A DNA stretch of 64,000 nucleotides from Akkermansiaceae bacterium (GCA_019634595.1 JAHCBC010000003.1:558001-622000), one strand, 5' to 3'; shown: positions 29,301 to 37,840, counted from the first letter of the stretch. A program made the numbers and translations. Notes: generated by a model from the letters alone, not told the origin.

Positions 29301-30591
29301 CGCCGAGTCCGCCCGCTGGGGGGACTCGAAATCACTCTCCGCCCCCCGCACGGTCGCCAACTGGGAAAGCGCCTGCAACAGCCTCTACAATCCCAACAAT
29401 TCCTCCGGCACCCTCGCCGCCAGGACGAGCTCGCTCATCACCCTCTTCCGGAACACTGCACGCGGCTATGCCCTCTTTCCCAGCGCGGGAGTCAGCGCGC
29501 CCGTATTCTCCCAATCCGGAGGTGTGGTTACGCCCGGCTCCACCCTGACCATCACCGGCCCCGCATCGACCGGAATTTTCTACACCCTCGATGGCACGGA
29601 TCCCTCCGCCGCGGGAGCCGCCGTCTATTCCGGAGCCGTCCCCCTCGACAGCGCCTTCATCACCGTGAAAGCGAGGGTGAGGCACAACACCACCGGCGAA
29701 TGGAGTCCCCTGACGGAGGCGACCTTCACCCATCCTCCCGTCCCCGCCGCACCGGGAAACCTCTACTTCTCCGAACTCCACTACAATCCCGACGACAAAC
29801 TCGACACCCGTGACTTCATCGAAGTCCACAACCCATCCGCCTCCATCGTCGATCTCACGGGCGTCCGCATCACCACCGGCATCACCTTCGCCTTCCCGTC
29901 GGTCCTGCTCCAACCGGGTGCGCGCATCGTTGTCGTCAAAAACCTCGGCGTCTTCCGCGCCCTCTACGGCCAGATCCCGAAGGTGGCGGGCGTATGGGAC
30001 GGGAACCTCGCCAACAGCGGTGAAACCATCGAGCTGCGGGCCGCGGACAACACGATCATCGAGAGCCTCACCTACGCCGACACTCCGCCATGGCCCACCT
30101 CGCCGGATGGCAAGGGCCCCTCACTCGTCCGCATCCACCACTCCCTCCCGCCGAACTCCGCCTACAGTTGGCGCGCGTCTTCCGCCTTCCACGGCACGCC
30201 GGACGCCCCGGATGCCGCCTCTTTCACCTCCTGGCTGTCGTCCCACCAGTTCGCCAGCGCGGCGTCCCCGGCTCCCGGCGGACTGAAAGCCTTGCTGCAC
30301 TACGCGACCGCGACCCCGCCCGCCGACCAACCGCCCGCGCCCCTCATCACCCGTGGTTCCGGCACCGACACGATCACCCTCCGCCGGCCTTTCGCCGCGG
30401 TCGATGCCGTCAGGTTTTTCATCGAACAGTCGTCAGACCTCACCGATTGGCCGGTCTCCATCGAAATCGACACCGCCGCCGCCACCATCCTCAGCCGGAG
30501 CGTGGATGGCAGCGGGATCGAGACACTCACGGTCCGTCTCCCCGCCACAACCCCGGGCGCATTCTACCGCCTCCGCTACCTCACCCGCTGA
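26386..30591 (+). CDS. Giant exported CotH-kinase protein with lamin-tail domains
   Basis: 1401 residues. Modules in order: signal peptide (about 1-28), LamG/beta-sandwich region (30-215), putative Ig-like repeat with LSGTPPAGTPGSP (230-310), lamin-tail domain (ISEFVASNDGTFTDEDGDD onward, 318-430), chitobiase C-terminal-like domain (470-545), CotH atypical kinase-like domain (about 600-1010, with MRMRGGVSRGATNPKHSF, YINGQYWGIYATQERADDFF and FIAHDFEDTFGG), a second chitobiase-like domain (1040-1110), a second lamin-tail domain (1125-1250) and a C-terminal beta domain. CotH family members can phosphorylate proteins in spores; in environmental bacteria the role is unknown. A GGAGG directly abuts the ATG, too close for ordinary initiation, so the start is uncertain. 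Confidence 0.88.
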   Translation: MVKTPIGFRCEAIFRAILAGYLILTAAAAPVAIPFMENFDSGTSLFSGSSHWNHVGGKYRASISGGNIIAPSSVEAPPMPEGFRMEAVFSNFNSTNNDNSCGFAFLGENAAFSGNSSPYYLVDVKPAINKVRFVQVANSNTFFIDNESLAFTLDALQPFRIAVEGMYVDSVLQVTITVTQGSKQSVHIHDEDMPLTGSWFGFRPRSSGGTITVDHDDFSLRRLSTVRFTSGPFAFARTGLPYQSTVSATTSGPNPITFTPVEMPPWLSLTDHGDGTATLSGTPPAGTPGSPLVKLRADDANGPPTTWESTIKMLGVSGVIISEFVASNDGTFTDEDGDDSDWIEIFNADPSPADLGGWFLKDDKTSWAIPSGTTIPPFGHLIVFASDKNRTGPQLHTNFKLTSSAGGYLSLARPDHSVASEYSSYPAQRDGASYGKWGDYTSSGILIPQTPGNANPAGGFNSFAPDPVFSVPRGTYDAPQNVTLSCPLPGGTLSYTLDGSLPTATTGTLVPAADGSTPPSITLNVGTTSVIRAVVFKEGYVPSTAVTHTYLFPSDIVTQSTPAGWPAGSVNGQILDYEMDPRITGVPGNAALINTALRSLPSFSIVTDRAHLFNATTGIYVNAFGREREWERPTSMEMINPDGSSAFQINCGVRMRGGVSRGATNPKHSFHFYFRGEYGAGKLKYPLFGDQGAPEFDRIDLRTTQGSLSWHTSGSTNSSYMRDEWSRATQGAMGHPHARSSFVHLYINGQYWGIYATQERADDFFAASYHGGEKEDYDMVKSYTVPSHHVAVADGDATAWNALHAAAVAGFTDDAAYFAVQGLGPDGKPSPILKPLVDIDNLIDYMILNMYASNTDGPVNPGDKNVPKNFFCIRPRDGSFGFRFIAHDFEDTFGGTDVTGHFTTNGQHPVAGATLEYFNPRWLHLQLVRNPKYLMRFGDRVQRNLFGDGALTVANATARWQEMRAVLAPAMIAESARWGDSKSLSAPRTVANWESACNSLYNPNNSSGTLAARTSSLITLFRNTARGYALFPSAGVSAPVFSQSGGVVTPGSTLTITGPASTGIFYTLDGTDPSAAGAAVYSGAVPLDSAFITVKARVRHNTTGEWSPLTEATFTHPPVPAAPGNLYFSELHYNPDDKLDTRDFIEVHNPSASIVDLTGVRITTGITFAFPSVLLQPGARIVVVKNLGVFRALYGQIPKVAGVWDGNLANSGETIELRAADNTIIESLTYADTPPWPTSPDGKGPSLVRIHHSLPPNSAYSWRASSAFHGTPDAPDAASFTSWLSSHQFASAASPAPGGLKALLHYATATPPADQPPAPLITRGSGTDTITLRRPFAAVDAVRFFIEQSSDLTDWPVSIEIDTAAATILSRSVDGSGIETLTVRLPATTPGAFYRLRYLTR

Positions 30592-30606
30592 GCGGACCGC
30601 CACCCA

Positions 30607-31602
30607 TCAGACTTCCTTCATTTCCTTCACGGAGATCCGGTCCCGCCTCTTCAGGAAAAACAACGCCCCCAGCACCGCCCAAAACACATTGCAGGCGAAG
30701 CCCGCCAGCGATGAATCACGCGCGATGTCCTTCGAAACATCCGCCAATGCCGGCATCAGCATCATGAACAGATTCTCACGGATCCCGATCCCTCCGATCG
30801 AAACCGGGATCGAACTGAGGCCGTCGATCACGGGCATCGCCGTCATGACGGAACCCAGCGCCGCCTCTCCGCCCACCGCCCGCAGGCCGCACCAGAATGA
30901 GGTGAAATAGGCCAGGGTCATCAGCATCGAGAATCCAAGCCCCGCCAGGGTGAGTTTCCAATTCCTACGATAGGTATCGTAGATCTCCGGCACCTGCCTC
31001 ATGATCGGCCAGCGGTCGAGCCGTCCGTTCGCATGGATCCGCCGGTGCAGCGGAGGACTCGCACAGAGGAAAAAAAGCCCCACCATCAGCAATCCTCCGC
31101 CGATATAAAGCCACGCCAGGCGCAGGACATTCTCCCCCTGGGCGCCCAGGACCTCCCGGCCCGTCAGCTCCTCGAATCCACCCACCGAGATCAGGAAAAA
31201 CAACAGCCCGATGGTGACCATCCCCGCCATGTGGTCGATCAGCACGCTCATGGTGACCGGCAGTTTTTTCCCGGGATGATCCCGGATCAGCAGGATCACC
31301 CGCGCGGCGTCACCTCCCAGGCTCCCCACCGAGAACAGGCTGAGCAGGTTTCCGATCATCGTCAGTTCGATCGCCCTTGGAATGCCCACGCGGATGTCCA
31401 GCACCCTCATCAGGACCCACCACCGGAGCGCGGTCAGCACCACGGTGAGTCCCGCCATGAGCACCCCGCCGGCCATCCAGCCGTAATGGATCTCCCCGGG
31501 CCGGGCGAGGATCGTCCCCTTGCCATCGATTCCGGAAAACGCCCACCACAGGCAGACCACCGTCAACCCCAGCTTCAGCAGGAAGATGAGGGCAGCCTTC
31601 AC
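30607..31602 (-). CDS. Flippase-like integral membrane protein (LPG synthase TM family)
   Basis: 331 residues with about eight membrane spans and the UPF0104/lysylphosphatidylglycerol-synthase TM-region signature (ALRWWVLMRVLDIRVGIPRA, GNLLSLFSVGSLGGDAARV, IDGLSSIPVSIGGIGIREN). Family members are lipid or glycolipid translocases such as MprF's N-terminal flippase and AglD-type proteins; the substrate here is unknown. Its ATG overlaps the ACP stop by 4 bp, placing it in a tight unit with ACP and FabG and pointing to a lipid made on a dedicated carrier protein and moved across the membrane (inference). Confidence 0.85.
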   Translation of the reverse strand: MKAALIFLLKLGLTVVCLWWAFSGIDGKGTILARPGEIHYGWMAGGVLMAGLTVVLTALRWWVLMRVLDIRVGIPRAIELTMIGNLLSLFSVGSLGGDAARVILLIRDHPGKKLPVTMSVLIDHMAGMVTIGLLFFLISVGGFEELTGREVLGAQGENVLRLAWLYIGGGLLMVGLFFLCASPPLHRRIHANGRLDRWPIMRQVPEIYDTYRRNWKLTLAGLGFSMLMTLAYFTSFWCGLRAVGGEAALGSVMTAMPVIDGLSSIPVSIGGIGIRENLFMMLMPALADVSKDIARDSSLAGFACNVFWAVLGALFFLKRRDRISVKEMKEV

Positions 31603-31856
31603 GGGGCCTTTCCGATCTCCAGGGCGATCGTTTCGACGCTCTCCAGGATCCCCTTCGCTTCCGATGAATTCCCGATCTTCAGACCGAAGTGCTTTTCCAG
31701 CGCCACCACCAGTTGCAGGGCATCCACGGAATCCAGCCCAAGCCCATGGCTTCCGAAAATCGAGGTCTTGTCGCCGATTTCCTCCGGGGCGTAGTCGAGC
31801 ATCAGCTCCTCCACCATCACTTCCTTGATTCTCTGCCGCAGTTCAGCGCCTTGCAT
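31599..31856 (-). CDS. Dedicated acyl carrier protein
   Basis: 85 residues from MQGAELRQRI. The phosphopantetheine serine is Ser43 in GLGLDSVDALQ, in the standard place after helix I. The LD-S-VD motif, in place of the DSL of housekeeping AcpP, is typical of specialised carrier proteins. A longer frame from 31892 would overlap fabG and is not favoured; the chosen start leaves a 22-bp gap. It lies between fabG and the flippase. Confidence 0.88.
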   Translation of the reverse strand: MQGAELRQRIKEVMVEELMLDYAPEEIGDKTSIFGSHGLGLDSVDALQLVVALEKHFGLKIGNSSEAKGILESVETIALEIGKAP

Positions 31857-31878
31857 GTCGTATATTTTGGATGATCTT

Positions 31879-32604
31879 TCAGAAAATTCCACCGTCGATC
31901 TTCAGCGAAGCTCCGGTAACATAAGATGCCTCCGCCGACGCCAGGAAAAAGACGGCTGCAGCCACCTCCTCCGGCTTTCCGAACCGGCGCATCGGAATGC
32001 CCGCCCTGGCCTGCTTCTTCGCATCACCGTCCATGCCACCGAGCGCCTCCGTCTCCACGTAGCCGGGGAGTACGGCGTTCACCGTAATGCCGGCGCGGGC
32101 GGTTTCCTTCGCAAGCGTGCGGGTCATGGCGACCACGCCCGCCTTCGCCGCGGCATAGTTCGTCTGCCCCAGGGGCGGCAGCAGCGCGCTGAGGGAGGCG
32201 ATGTTGATGATCCTCCCGGAGCGCTGGCGCATCATCGGGGTGACCACGGCACGGCAGCCCAGGAAGACCGAATCCAGATTCGAGGAAATGACCCCGTACC
32301 ATGCTTCGTCCGGCATCGCCGCCAGGAGGTGGTCACGGTGCATCCCGGCGTTGTTCACCAACACATCGATCCTTCCCGTTTCCGCTGTGATGCCATCCAC
32401 CGCCCCCTTCCAGGCGGCGGCATCCGTCACCTCCAGGGTGACGGTCCGGCAACGATCCGGGTATTCCGCCACGAGAAGATCCGCGGCATCATGGTTCGCA
32501 CGCACCCCCAGCCAGACCCGGCAGTCTTCCTCCCGCTGGAGGAAAAAGCGCGCGATGCCGAGTCCCAGCCCGCCATTTCCGCCTGTGATCAAGATCGAAC
32601 GCAC
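31879..32604 (-). CDS. fabG: 3-oxoacyl-ACP reductase-like short-chain dehydrogenase
   Basis: 241 residues from a GTG (VRSILITGGNGG); the ATG at 32658 would overlap the upstream gene and add a non-homologous leader. It is a classical SDR: the NADPH motif TGGNGGLGLGIA, then LVNNAG, catalytic Ser in IINIASLSALLPP, YAAAKAG with Tyr and Lys, and LPGYVETEAL. The C-terminal VTGASLKIDGGIF is typical FabG. It likely reduces 3-oxoacyl groups on the adjacent ACP. It is the first gene of the fabG-ACP-flippase unit; a thioredoxin-like gene precedes it by 31 bp. Confidence 0.9.
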   Translation of the reverse strand: MRSILITGGNGGLGLGIARFFLQREEDCRVWLGVRANHDAADLLVAEYPDRCRTVTLEVTDAAAWKGAVDGITAETGRIDVLVNNAGMHRDHLLAAMPDEAWYGVISSNLDSVFLGCRAVVTPMMRQRSGRIINIASLSALLPPLGQTNYAAAKAGVVAMTRTLAKETARAGITVNAVLPGYVETEALGGMDGDAKKQARAGIPMRRFGKPEEVAAAVFFLASAEASYVTGASLKIDGGIF

Positions 32605-32635
32605 GCCGGAGCGTGGGCTCCGGATCCCCTCACGG

Positions 32636-33241
32636 TCAAGACAACGCGCCACCATCACCGGCGTTCCACCACACCGGGCGGGTTCCTTCCTTCCACTTGA
32701 TGTTGCAGCCGCTGCTGGGGTACGGCCGCTCCATCATGGACTCCCCCGCCAACATCCGCCGCACCGCTTCACGGAGATCCCCTCCATGCGCCTGCATGCC
32801 TTTTTTCGGGCGCGTGTCATCGAACTGTCCTGCGTAAAACAACCGCCCGCTCCCGTCGAAAAGGAAGAAATCCGGAGTGCACGCCGCACCGTAGGCACGC
32901 GCCACTTCCTGGCTCTCATCCAACAGGTAGGGAAACTTCCACCCATGCTGCGGGGCGAAGGTCTTCATGAATTCCGGGCCGTCCTGTGGATAGTTCGCCA
33001 GGTCATTGGAATTGATGGCAACCGTGCCGACCCCGTCCGCGGAGATCTCCTCCGCGAAGGAACCCACAGCATCCGCGAGGTGGATGACAAACGGGCAATG
33101 ATTGCAGGCAAAAATGACCAACAGCCCCTTGTCCCCAGCCGCTTCAGCCTGTGAAACGACCTTTCCCCATGCGTCCGGAAGCGAGAATTCCGGAGCCTTG
33201 TCGCCCTGTTTCAGTTGGAATGTGGAAAGCACCTCGGCCAT
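32636..33241 (-). CDS. Thioredoxin-family redoxin (AhpC/TSA-like)
   Basis: 201 residues, cytoplasmic (no signal). The redoxin fold begins GDKAPEFSLPDAWGK; the active site is in FACNHCPFVIHL, a CxxC with Asn-His between the cysteines, typical of the NHCPFV thioredoxin-like proteins. INSNDLANYPQDGPEFM and YGAACTPDFFLFD (cis-Pro loop) complete the fold. The C-terminus WKEGTRPVWW is conserved in this subfamily. It is divergent from the MoeB gene and may share a transcript with fabG downstream (31-bp gap). The electron donor is unknown. Confidence 0.86.
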   Translation of the reverse strand: MAEVLSTFQLKQGDKAPEFSLPDAWGKVVSQAEAAGDKGLLVIFACNHCPFVIHLADAVGSFAEEISADGVGTVAINSNDLANYPQDGPEFMKTFAPQHGWKFPYLLDESQEVARAYGAACTPDFFLFDGSGRLFYAGQFDDTRPKKGMQAHGGDLREAVRRMLAGESMMERPYPSSGCNIKWKEGTRPVWWNAGDGGALS

Positions 33242-33325
33242 CCGGGAAACCTACCACAAAATCCCCTCCCGCAACACCCTTTCACCTTTGACGCGGGGGC
33301 ATCCCCGGGCATCTTTCCGGCCATC

Positions 33326-34450
33326 ATGCCAAGCGGCTTGTCCAAGGAAGAACTCCTGCGCTACTCCCGCCACCTCCTGATCCCGGGAGTGGGCGTGGAT
33401 GGTCAGCTCCGGCTGAAAAACGCTTCCGTACTGATGATCGGCACCGGTGGCTTGGGCTGCCCGGCGGCCCTTTACCTTGCCGCCGCGGGGGTAGGCCGGC
33501 TCGGCCTGATCGATCCGGATACCGTCGATCTCTCCAATCTCCAGCGCCAGATCCTCCATGGTGAATCGTGGATCGGGAAGCCGAAGCTGGAGAGTGCGGA
33601 AAGCCGCCTGCGCGAAATCAATCCCCATCTGAAGATCGATCTCCATCCCGTCCGTTTCACTCCTGAGAACGCCATCGAACTGGCGGAGGGCTACGACATC
33701 ATCCTCGACGGCTGCGATAATTTCCCCACCCGCTTCCTCACGAACGACACGGCCTTCTTCCTGAAAAAGCCGCTGATTTATGGTGCGATCCACCGCTTCG
33801 AGGGCCAGGCCACCGTCTTCGCTCCGCACCTCGGCGGGCCGTGCTACCGCTGCCTGCTGCCGGACCTGCCGCCTCCCGGATCCGTGCCATCCTGCAACGA
33901 AGCCGGGGTGCTCGGCGTGCTGCCCGGCGTCATCGGTTCCCTGCAGGCGATGGAGGCGATCAAGCTCATCCTCGGCATCGGCAAGCCACCGCTCGGCAAG
34001 CTCACCGTCTATAACGCGCTGAACAGCGCATTCCGGACGATCTCACTCCGCCGCGATCCGGGCTGCCGCCTGTGCGGCGACACTCCGGAGATCACCAGCG
34101 TCTCCAATCCCGAAACCCTCGCGCCCGCCTACTGCGACATCCCCAACGACCATATGGAAACCATCACCACCACCGAACTCCGCACCCGCCTCGCCGGGGA
34201 TTTCCAAGGCCTGCTCATCGACGTCCGCGAGCCGGATGAATGGGCCATCGCCAACATCCCTGGCGCAACCCTGATCCCGCTCGGCTCCGTCCCGAACCAT
34301 CTCGACAAGCTGCCGAAGGACCGGGAAATCCTCATCCACTGCAAGTCAGGCCGCCGCTCCGCCCGCGCCGTCGAGCTCCTGCTGGCCAACGGCTTCACCG
34401 ACGTGAAGAACGTCGAGGGCGGCATCGATGCCTGGCTTGAGGAAAAATGA
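33326..34450 (+). CDS. moeB: ThiF/MoeB-type adenylyltransferase with C-terminal rhodanese domain
   Basis: 374 residues from MPSGLSKEELLRY. The E1-like domain (about 1-250) has the nucleotide loop GTGGLGCPA, the QRQILHGE motif, and zinc cysteines in GGPCYRC and GCRLCG. The rhodanese domain (about 275-374) has the active-site Cys in IHCKSGRRSARAVELL. This fusion adenylates and sulfurates the C-terminus of a ubiquitin-like sulfur carrier (MoaD or ThiS) in molybdopterin, thiamine or thiolation pathways; which one is not decidable here. It is divergent from the thioredoxin-like gene. Confidence 0.92.
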   Translation: MPSGLSKEELLRYSRHLLIPGVGVDGQLRLKNASVLMIGTGGLGCPAALYLAAAGVGRLGLIDPDTVDLSNLQRQILHGESWIGKPKLESAESRLREINPHLKIDLHPVRFTPENAIELAEGYDIILDGCDNFPTRFLTNDTAFFLKKPLIYGAIHRFEGQATVFAPHLGGPCYRCLLPDLPPPGSVPSCNEAGVLGVLPGVIGSLQAMEAIKLILGIGKPPLGKLTVYNALNSAFRTISLRRDPGCRLCGDTPEITSVSNPETLAPAYCDIPNDHMETITTTELRTRLAGDFQGLLIDVREPDEWAIANIPGATLIPLGSVPNHLDKLPKDREILIHCKSGRRSARAVELLLANGFTDVKNVEGGIDAWLEEK

Positions 34451-34463
34451 TGGGAACGCGAAT

Positions 34464-34484
34464 GGAGCGCTGGCTTCAGCCGGC
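34464..34484 (+). repeat. REP-like palindrome, left copy
   Basis: 21-bp element GGAGCGCTGG followed by CTTCAGCCGGC: a hairpin with GCTGGC and GCCGGC arms around TTCA. It matches the copy at 35170-35190 in 20 of 21 positions but in opposite orientation. It lies between moeB and the RAYT stop codon. Confidence 0.88.
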
Positions 34485-34505
34485 ATCTTTTCCTCATGAG
34501 CTGAC

Positions 34506-35093
34506 CTAGAAACGGCGCTCTTCCCAATTCATTCCCGCGGAAGAAAACCTCCAGCCCTGCGGCTTTTCACATAGGTTCGCCTTCACCAGATTATTCCTGA
34601 TGTAGGCTCGGCAGTCGTGGAAATGTTCCAGATCACGGACATACCGGTCGTAATACTCCCTTTGCCACAAGGCTCCGGAGCGCCCAATCAGCCGATTGAT
34701 CCCGAAAGCCGATGATCCTTTCCAAAGCCTGGCAATGTCCGCCAATGCCTGGTTTCCCAACAAGCGGAGCAGCACATGGACATGATTCGGCATGATGCAC
34801 CAGTCGATGAGCAGATAACGCGACTCGTGTCCGGCAATCAATTTATCCTGAACAATCCCGGCGCAGCCGGGGTCTTTCAATAGAGCCTCCCCGCAGCCGG
34901 TATCCTCATACCTTGCGATCCGGCGGCGGAGTTCCTTGTTTCTGATCCGATCATCGGCCAGCGAGGCCAATTCTTCTTTCCATCCACGGACCAATCCCAC
35001 CGGCATCGCATCCGCCAAGCGGAATGTCACCGCCTGGACCGCACCATCGAAATCCCAATGAGGAAGGTACCCACGGTCGTAGATCCCCCTCAT
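34506..35093 (-). mobile_element. REP-associated tyrosine transposase (RAYT, IS200-like)
   Basis: 195-residue Y1 HUH single-strand transposase. The metal-binding HUH motif is His104 and His106 in MPNHVHVLLR. The catalytic tyrosine is Tyr147 or Tyr148 in QREYYDRYVRD. The N-terminal GAVQAVTFRLAD and C-terminal YIRNNLVKANL are typical of RAYT. RAYTs are domesticated relatives of IS200/IS605 enzymes that act on REP palindromes, and inverted REP copies flank this gene at 34464 and 35170. It lies 22 bp downstream of gyrA on the same strand. No left- and right-end IS605-type structures or target-site copy were seen beyond the REPs. Confidence 0.92.
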
Positions 35094-35115
35094 TGGAACT
35101 CAATGGCGTGGCTGA

Positions 35116-37833
35116 TCAGCCTTCATTTTCTTCACTATGATCGGATGCTTCTTCTCCGGATTCTTCCAAGCCGGCTGAAGCCGGCGCTCCGTCATCCCCA
35201 TCGGGAATAACCAGCGAAACATCCTGGAGCTTCTCGCCGTCCTTCAGGGTGAGCAGCTTCACGCCCTGGGCCACGCGGCCGGTTTCCCGGATCTCACTGA
35301 CACGGATGCGGATGCTCTGGCCGGAGGAGGTCATGAGCATGAGTTCGTCCTCCGCGGTAACGGTCACGGCACTGACAACCAGACCGGTTTTCTCCGTGAC
35401 GTTCATGGTCTTCACACCCTTTCCGCCGCGGCGGCGATACGGGTAGCTCTTGAAGTCGGTGCGTTTGCCGAGCCCGTTTTCAGCGGCGACCAGCAGCGTC
35501 GAATTCCCGGTGACGATCGCCATGCCGACGACTTCATCATCCTTTCCAAGACGGATGCCGGTGACACCTGCGGTCGCACGGCCCTGCGGGCGGATCTGCG
35601 GGGTGCCATCATCCTCTGCCTCCGCGCCTTCGGGTGCGGCGTCGGCATCCGGTGCCTCTTCACCGTCCTCCGTTTCGCCCTGCGGCTTCTTGTAGACGCC
35701 TTCCGTGAAGCGGATGCTCAAGCCATTTCTGGTCACCAGGATGATCTCGTCCTCACCGCTGGTGAGCTTCACGCCGATGAGGTCGTTTCCTTCCTCGAGG
35801 TTGATGGCGGTCAGACCGGCCTTGCGGTAGTTGCGGAAATCATTGAGCGCGGTCTTCTTCACCTTGCCGTTCCGGGTCGCGAAGAACACGAAGCCAGCTC
35901 CCTCACGGAAGGTGATGTCGTTGCCGTCCTCATCCACGGTGCGCTCCAGACGGAGCAGCGCGGTGATCTTTTCCTCCGGCTTCAGATCCAGCACGTTCTT
36001 GATGCTGCGGCCGGTGGAGGTCCGGGATCCTTCCGGGAGCTCATACACACGCTCCACATAGACCCGTCCGGTGTTCGTGAAGAACAGGAGGTAGTCGTGC
36101 GCCTGGACACTGAAGAGGTGCTCCACGAAGTCGTTCGCCTCGTCCTTTTTCGTGGCCTTGGTCTCCATCCCCTTCAGCCCCTTGCCGCCACGGCCTTGCA
36201 GGCGGTATTCGGAGGAAGGCGTGCGCTTGACGTAACCACGGTGGGAAAGCGTGACGATCATCGCGTCATTCGCGATCAGGTCCTCCATCGCCACTTCGCC
36301 GGCTTCCGCCACGATCGGGCACTTCCGCGGAGTCGCATACTTTTCCCTGATCGCGCGCAGCTCGTCCTTGATGATGCCGAGCACGCGGACCTCGCGGGCG
36401 AGGATGTCCATCAGGTCGGTGATGTCGGCCAGCACGCCGTCGTATTCGCCCTTCACCTTGTCCTGCTCCATGCCGGTGAGCTGGTAGAGGCGCAGCTCGA
36501 GGATGGCATTCACCTGACGCTCGCTGAAAACATAGCGGTCACCCTGCACGGATGCCTGCGAGCGGATGAGGATGCCGAGGTTCTCGGCGGTCTTCGTCGG
36601 GAAACTGTAGGCGGCCAGACGCTCGCGCGCCTCATCGCGGTTCCGCGACTCACGGATGATCTTGATGAACTCATCGATGTGGCCGAGCGCGAGGAGGAAA
36701 GCCTCCAGCAACTCCGCGCGCTCCTCCGCCTTGCCAAGCAGGTAGCGGGTCCGGCGGATGACCACCTCACGGCGGTGCTCGATGTAGGCGTCGATCGCTT
36801 CCTTCAGGGAAAGTTGCTTCGGCCGGTTCTGGTGGATCGCCAGCATGTTCACGCTGAACGAAGTCTCCATCGCGGTCAGCTTGAAGAGCTGGTTCACCAC
36901 CACCTGCGGGCGGGCGTCGCGCTTCAGCTCGATCTCGATCCGCGTTTCCTCATCGGAAAGGTCACGCATGCCGGAGATGCCGGTGAGGATCTTCTCGTTG
37001 ACGAGTTCCGCGATGCGCTCCTGAAGGGTCGCGCGGTTCACGCCATACGGAACCTCGCGGATGATGATCATGGAACGGCCATTCTCGTTCTCCTCGATCT
37101 CCATCTTGCCGCGCATCCGCATGGAGCCGCGTCCGGTGCGGAAGTAGTCCTCGATGCCACGGATGCCGCGGATCTCCGTCGGAACGGCGAAGTCCGGCCC
37201 CTTGATATATTGCATCAGGCCCGGCAGGTCGATGTCCGGCTCGTCGATCTGCGCACAGATGGCGTCCACCACCTCACCGAGGTTGTGGGAGGCCAGGTTC
37301 GTCGCCATGCCGACGGCGATGCCGGTGCCACCATTGACCAGGAAGTTCGGGAAAGCGGATGGGAGCACGGTCGGCTCCGTCAGGCGTTCGTCGTAGTTGG
37401 GGACGAAATCGACGGTCTCCTTGTCGAGGTCGTCCATCATCGCCATGCCCAGATGGGTGAGGCGGGCCTCCGTATAACGCATCGCGGCCGGAGGGTCGCC
37501 TTCAACGGAGCCGAAGTTGCCCTGGCCGTCGATCAGCGTGTCCCGCATCGACCACTTCTGGCCCATGTTGACCAGTGTAGGATAGATGACGGATTCACCG
37601 TGCGGGTGGTAGTTACCGGAGGTGTCACCGCAGATCTTCGCGCACTTGATGTGCTGCTTGCCCGGAGCGAGGTTCAGCTCCCGCATCGCGAAAAGAATCC
37701 GTCGTTGGGATGGCTTGAGGCCGTCGCGCACATCGGGCAGCGCGCGGGAAATGATCACCGACATCGAGTAGTCGAGGAAGGACTTCGAAAGCTCCTCCGC
37801 GACGTTGATCGGCTTGATATGGTCGTCAGACAT
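35116..37833 (-). CDS. gyrA: DNA gyrase subunit A
   Basis: 905 residues. GyrA cuts and rejoins DNA with GyrB; the active-site tyrosine is in AAMRYTEARLT (near residue 124), and the breakage-reunion start is RALPDVRDGLKPSQRRIL. The C-terminal beta-pinwheel has a GyrA box QGRGGKGLKG near residue 551, needed for negative supercoiling. An acidic insert (EDGEEAPDADAAPEG) lies in one blade at about 720-745, and the C-terminus is an acidic tail that includes the residues coded by the REP copy. gyrB lies upstream but the two are separated by a four-helix-bundle gene and repeats. Confidence 0.97.
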   Translation of the reverse strand: MSDDHIKPINVAEELSKSFLDYSMSVIISRALPDVRDGLKPSQRRILFAMRELNLAPGKQHIKCAKICGDTSGNYHPHGESVIYPTLVNMGQKWSMRDTLIDGQGNFGSVEGDPPAAMRYTEARLTHLGMAMMDDLDKETVDFVPNYDERLTEPTVLPSAFPNFLVNGGTGIAVGMATNLASHNLGEVVDAICAQIDEPDIDLPGLMQYIKGPDFAVPTEIRGIRGIEDYFRTGRGSMRMRGKMEIEENENGRSMIIIREVPYGVNRATLQERIAELVNEKILTGISGMRDLSDEETRIEIELKRDARPQVVVNQLFKLTAMETSFSVNMLAIHQNRPKQLSLKEAIDAYIEHRREVVIRRTRYLLGKAEERAELLEAFLLALGHIDEFIKIIRESRNRDEARERLAAYSFPTKTAENLGILIRSQASVQGDRYVFSERQVNAILELRLYQLTGMEQDKVKGEYDGVLADITDLMDILAREVRVLGIIKDELRAIREKYATPRKCPIVAEAGEVAMEDLIANDAMIVTLSHRGYVKRTPSSEYRLQGRGGKGLKGMETKATKKDEANDFVEHLFSVQAHDYLLFFTNTGRVYVERVYELPEGSRTSTGRSIKNVLDLKPEEKITALLRLERTVDEDGNDITFREGAGFVFFATRNGKVKKTALNDFRNYRKAGLTAINLEEGNDLIGVKLTSGEDEIILVTRNGLSIRFTEGVYKKPQGETEDGEEAPDADAAPEGAEAEDDGTPQIRPQGRATAGVTGIRLGKDDEVVGMAIVTGNSTLLVAAENGLGKRTDFKSYPYRRRGGKGVKTMNVTEKTGLVVSAVTVTAEDELMLMTSSGQSIRIRVSEIRETGRVAQGVKLLTLKDGEKLQDVSLVIPDGDDGAPASAGLEESGEEASDHSEENEG
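35170..35190 (-). repeat. REP-like palindrome, right copy inside gyrA
   Basis: Inverted copy of the 34464 element with a perfect GCCGGC-TGAA-GCCGGC hairpin. It lies in the reading frame of the gyrA C-terminal tail, where it encodes the residues GAPASAG, so that about the last 24 codons of gyrA lie within or beyond the repeat. Confidence 0.88.
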
Positions 37834-37840
37834 GATTGTT

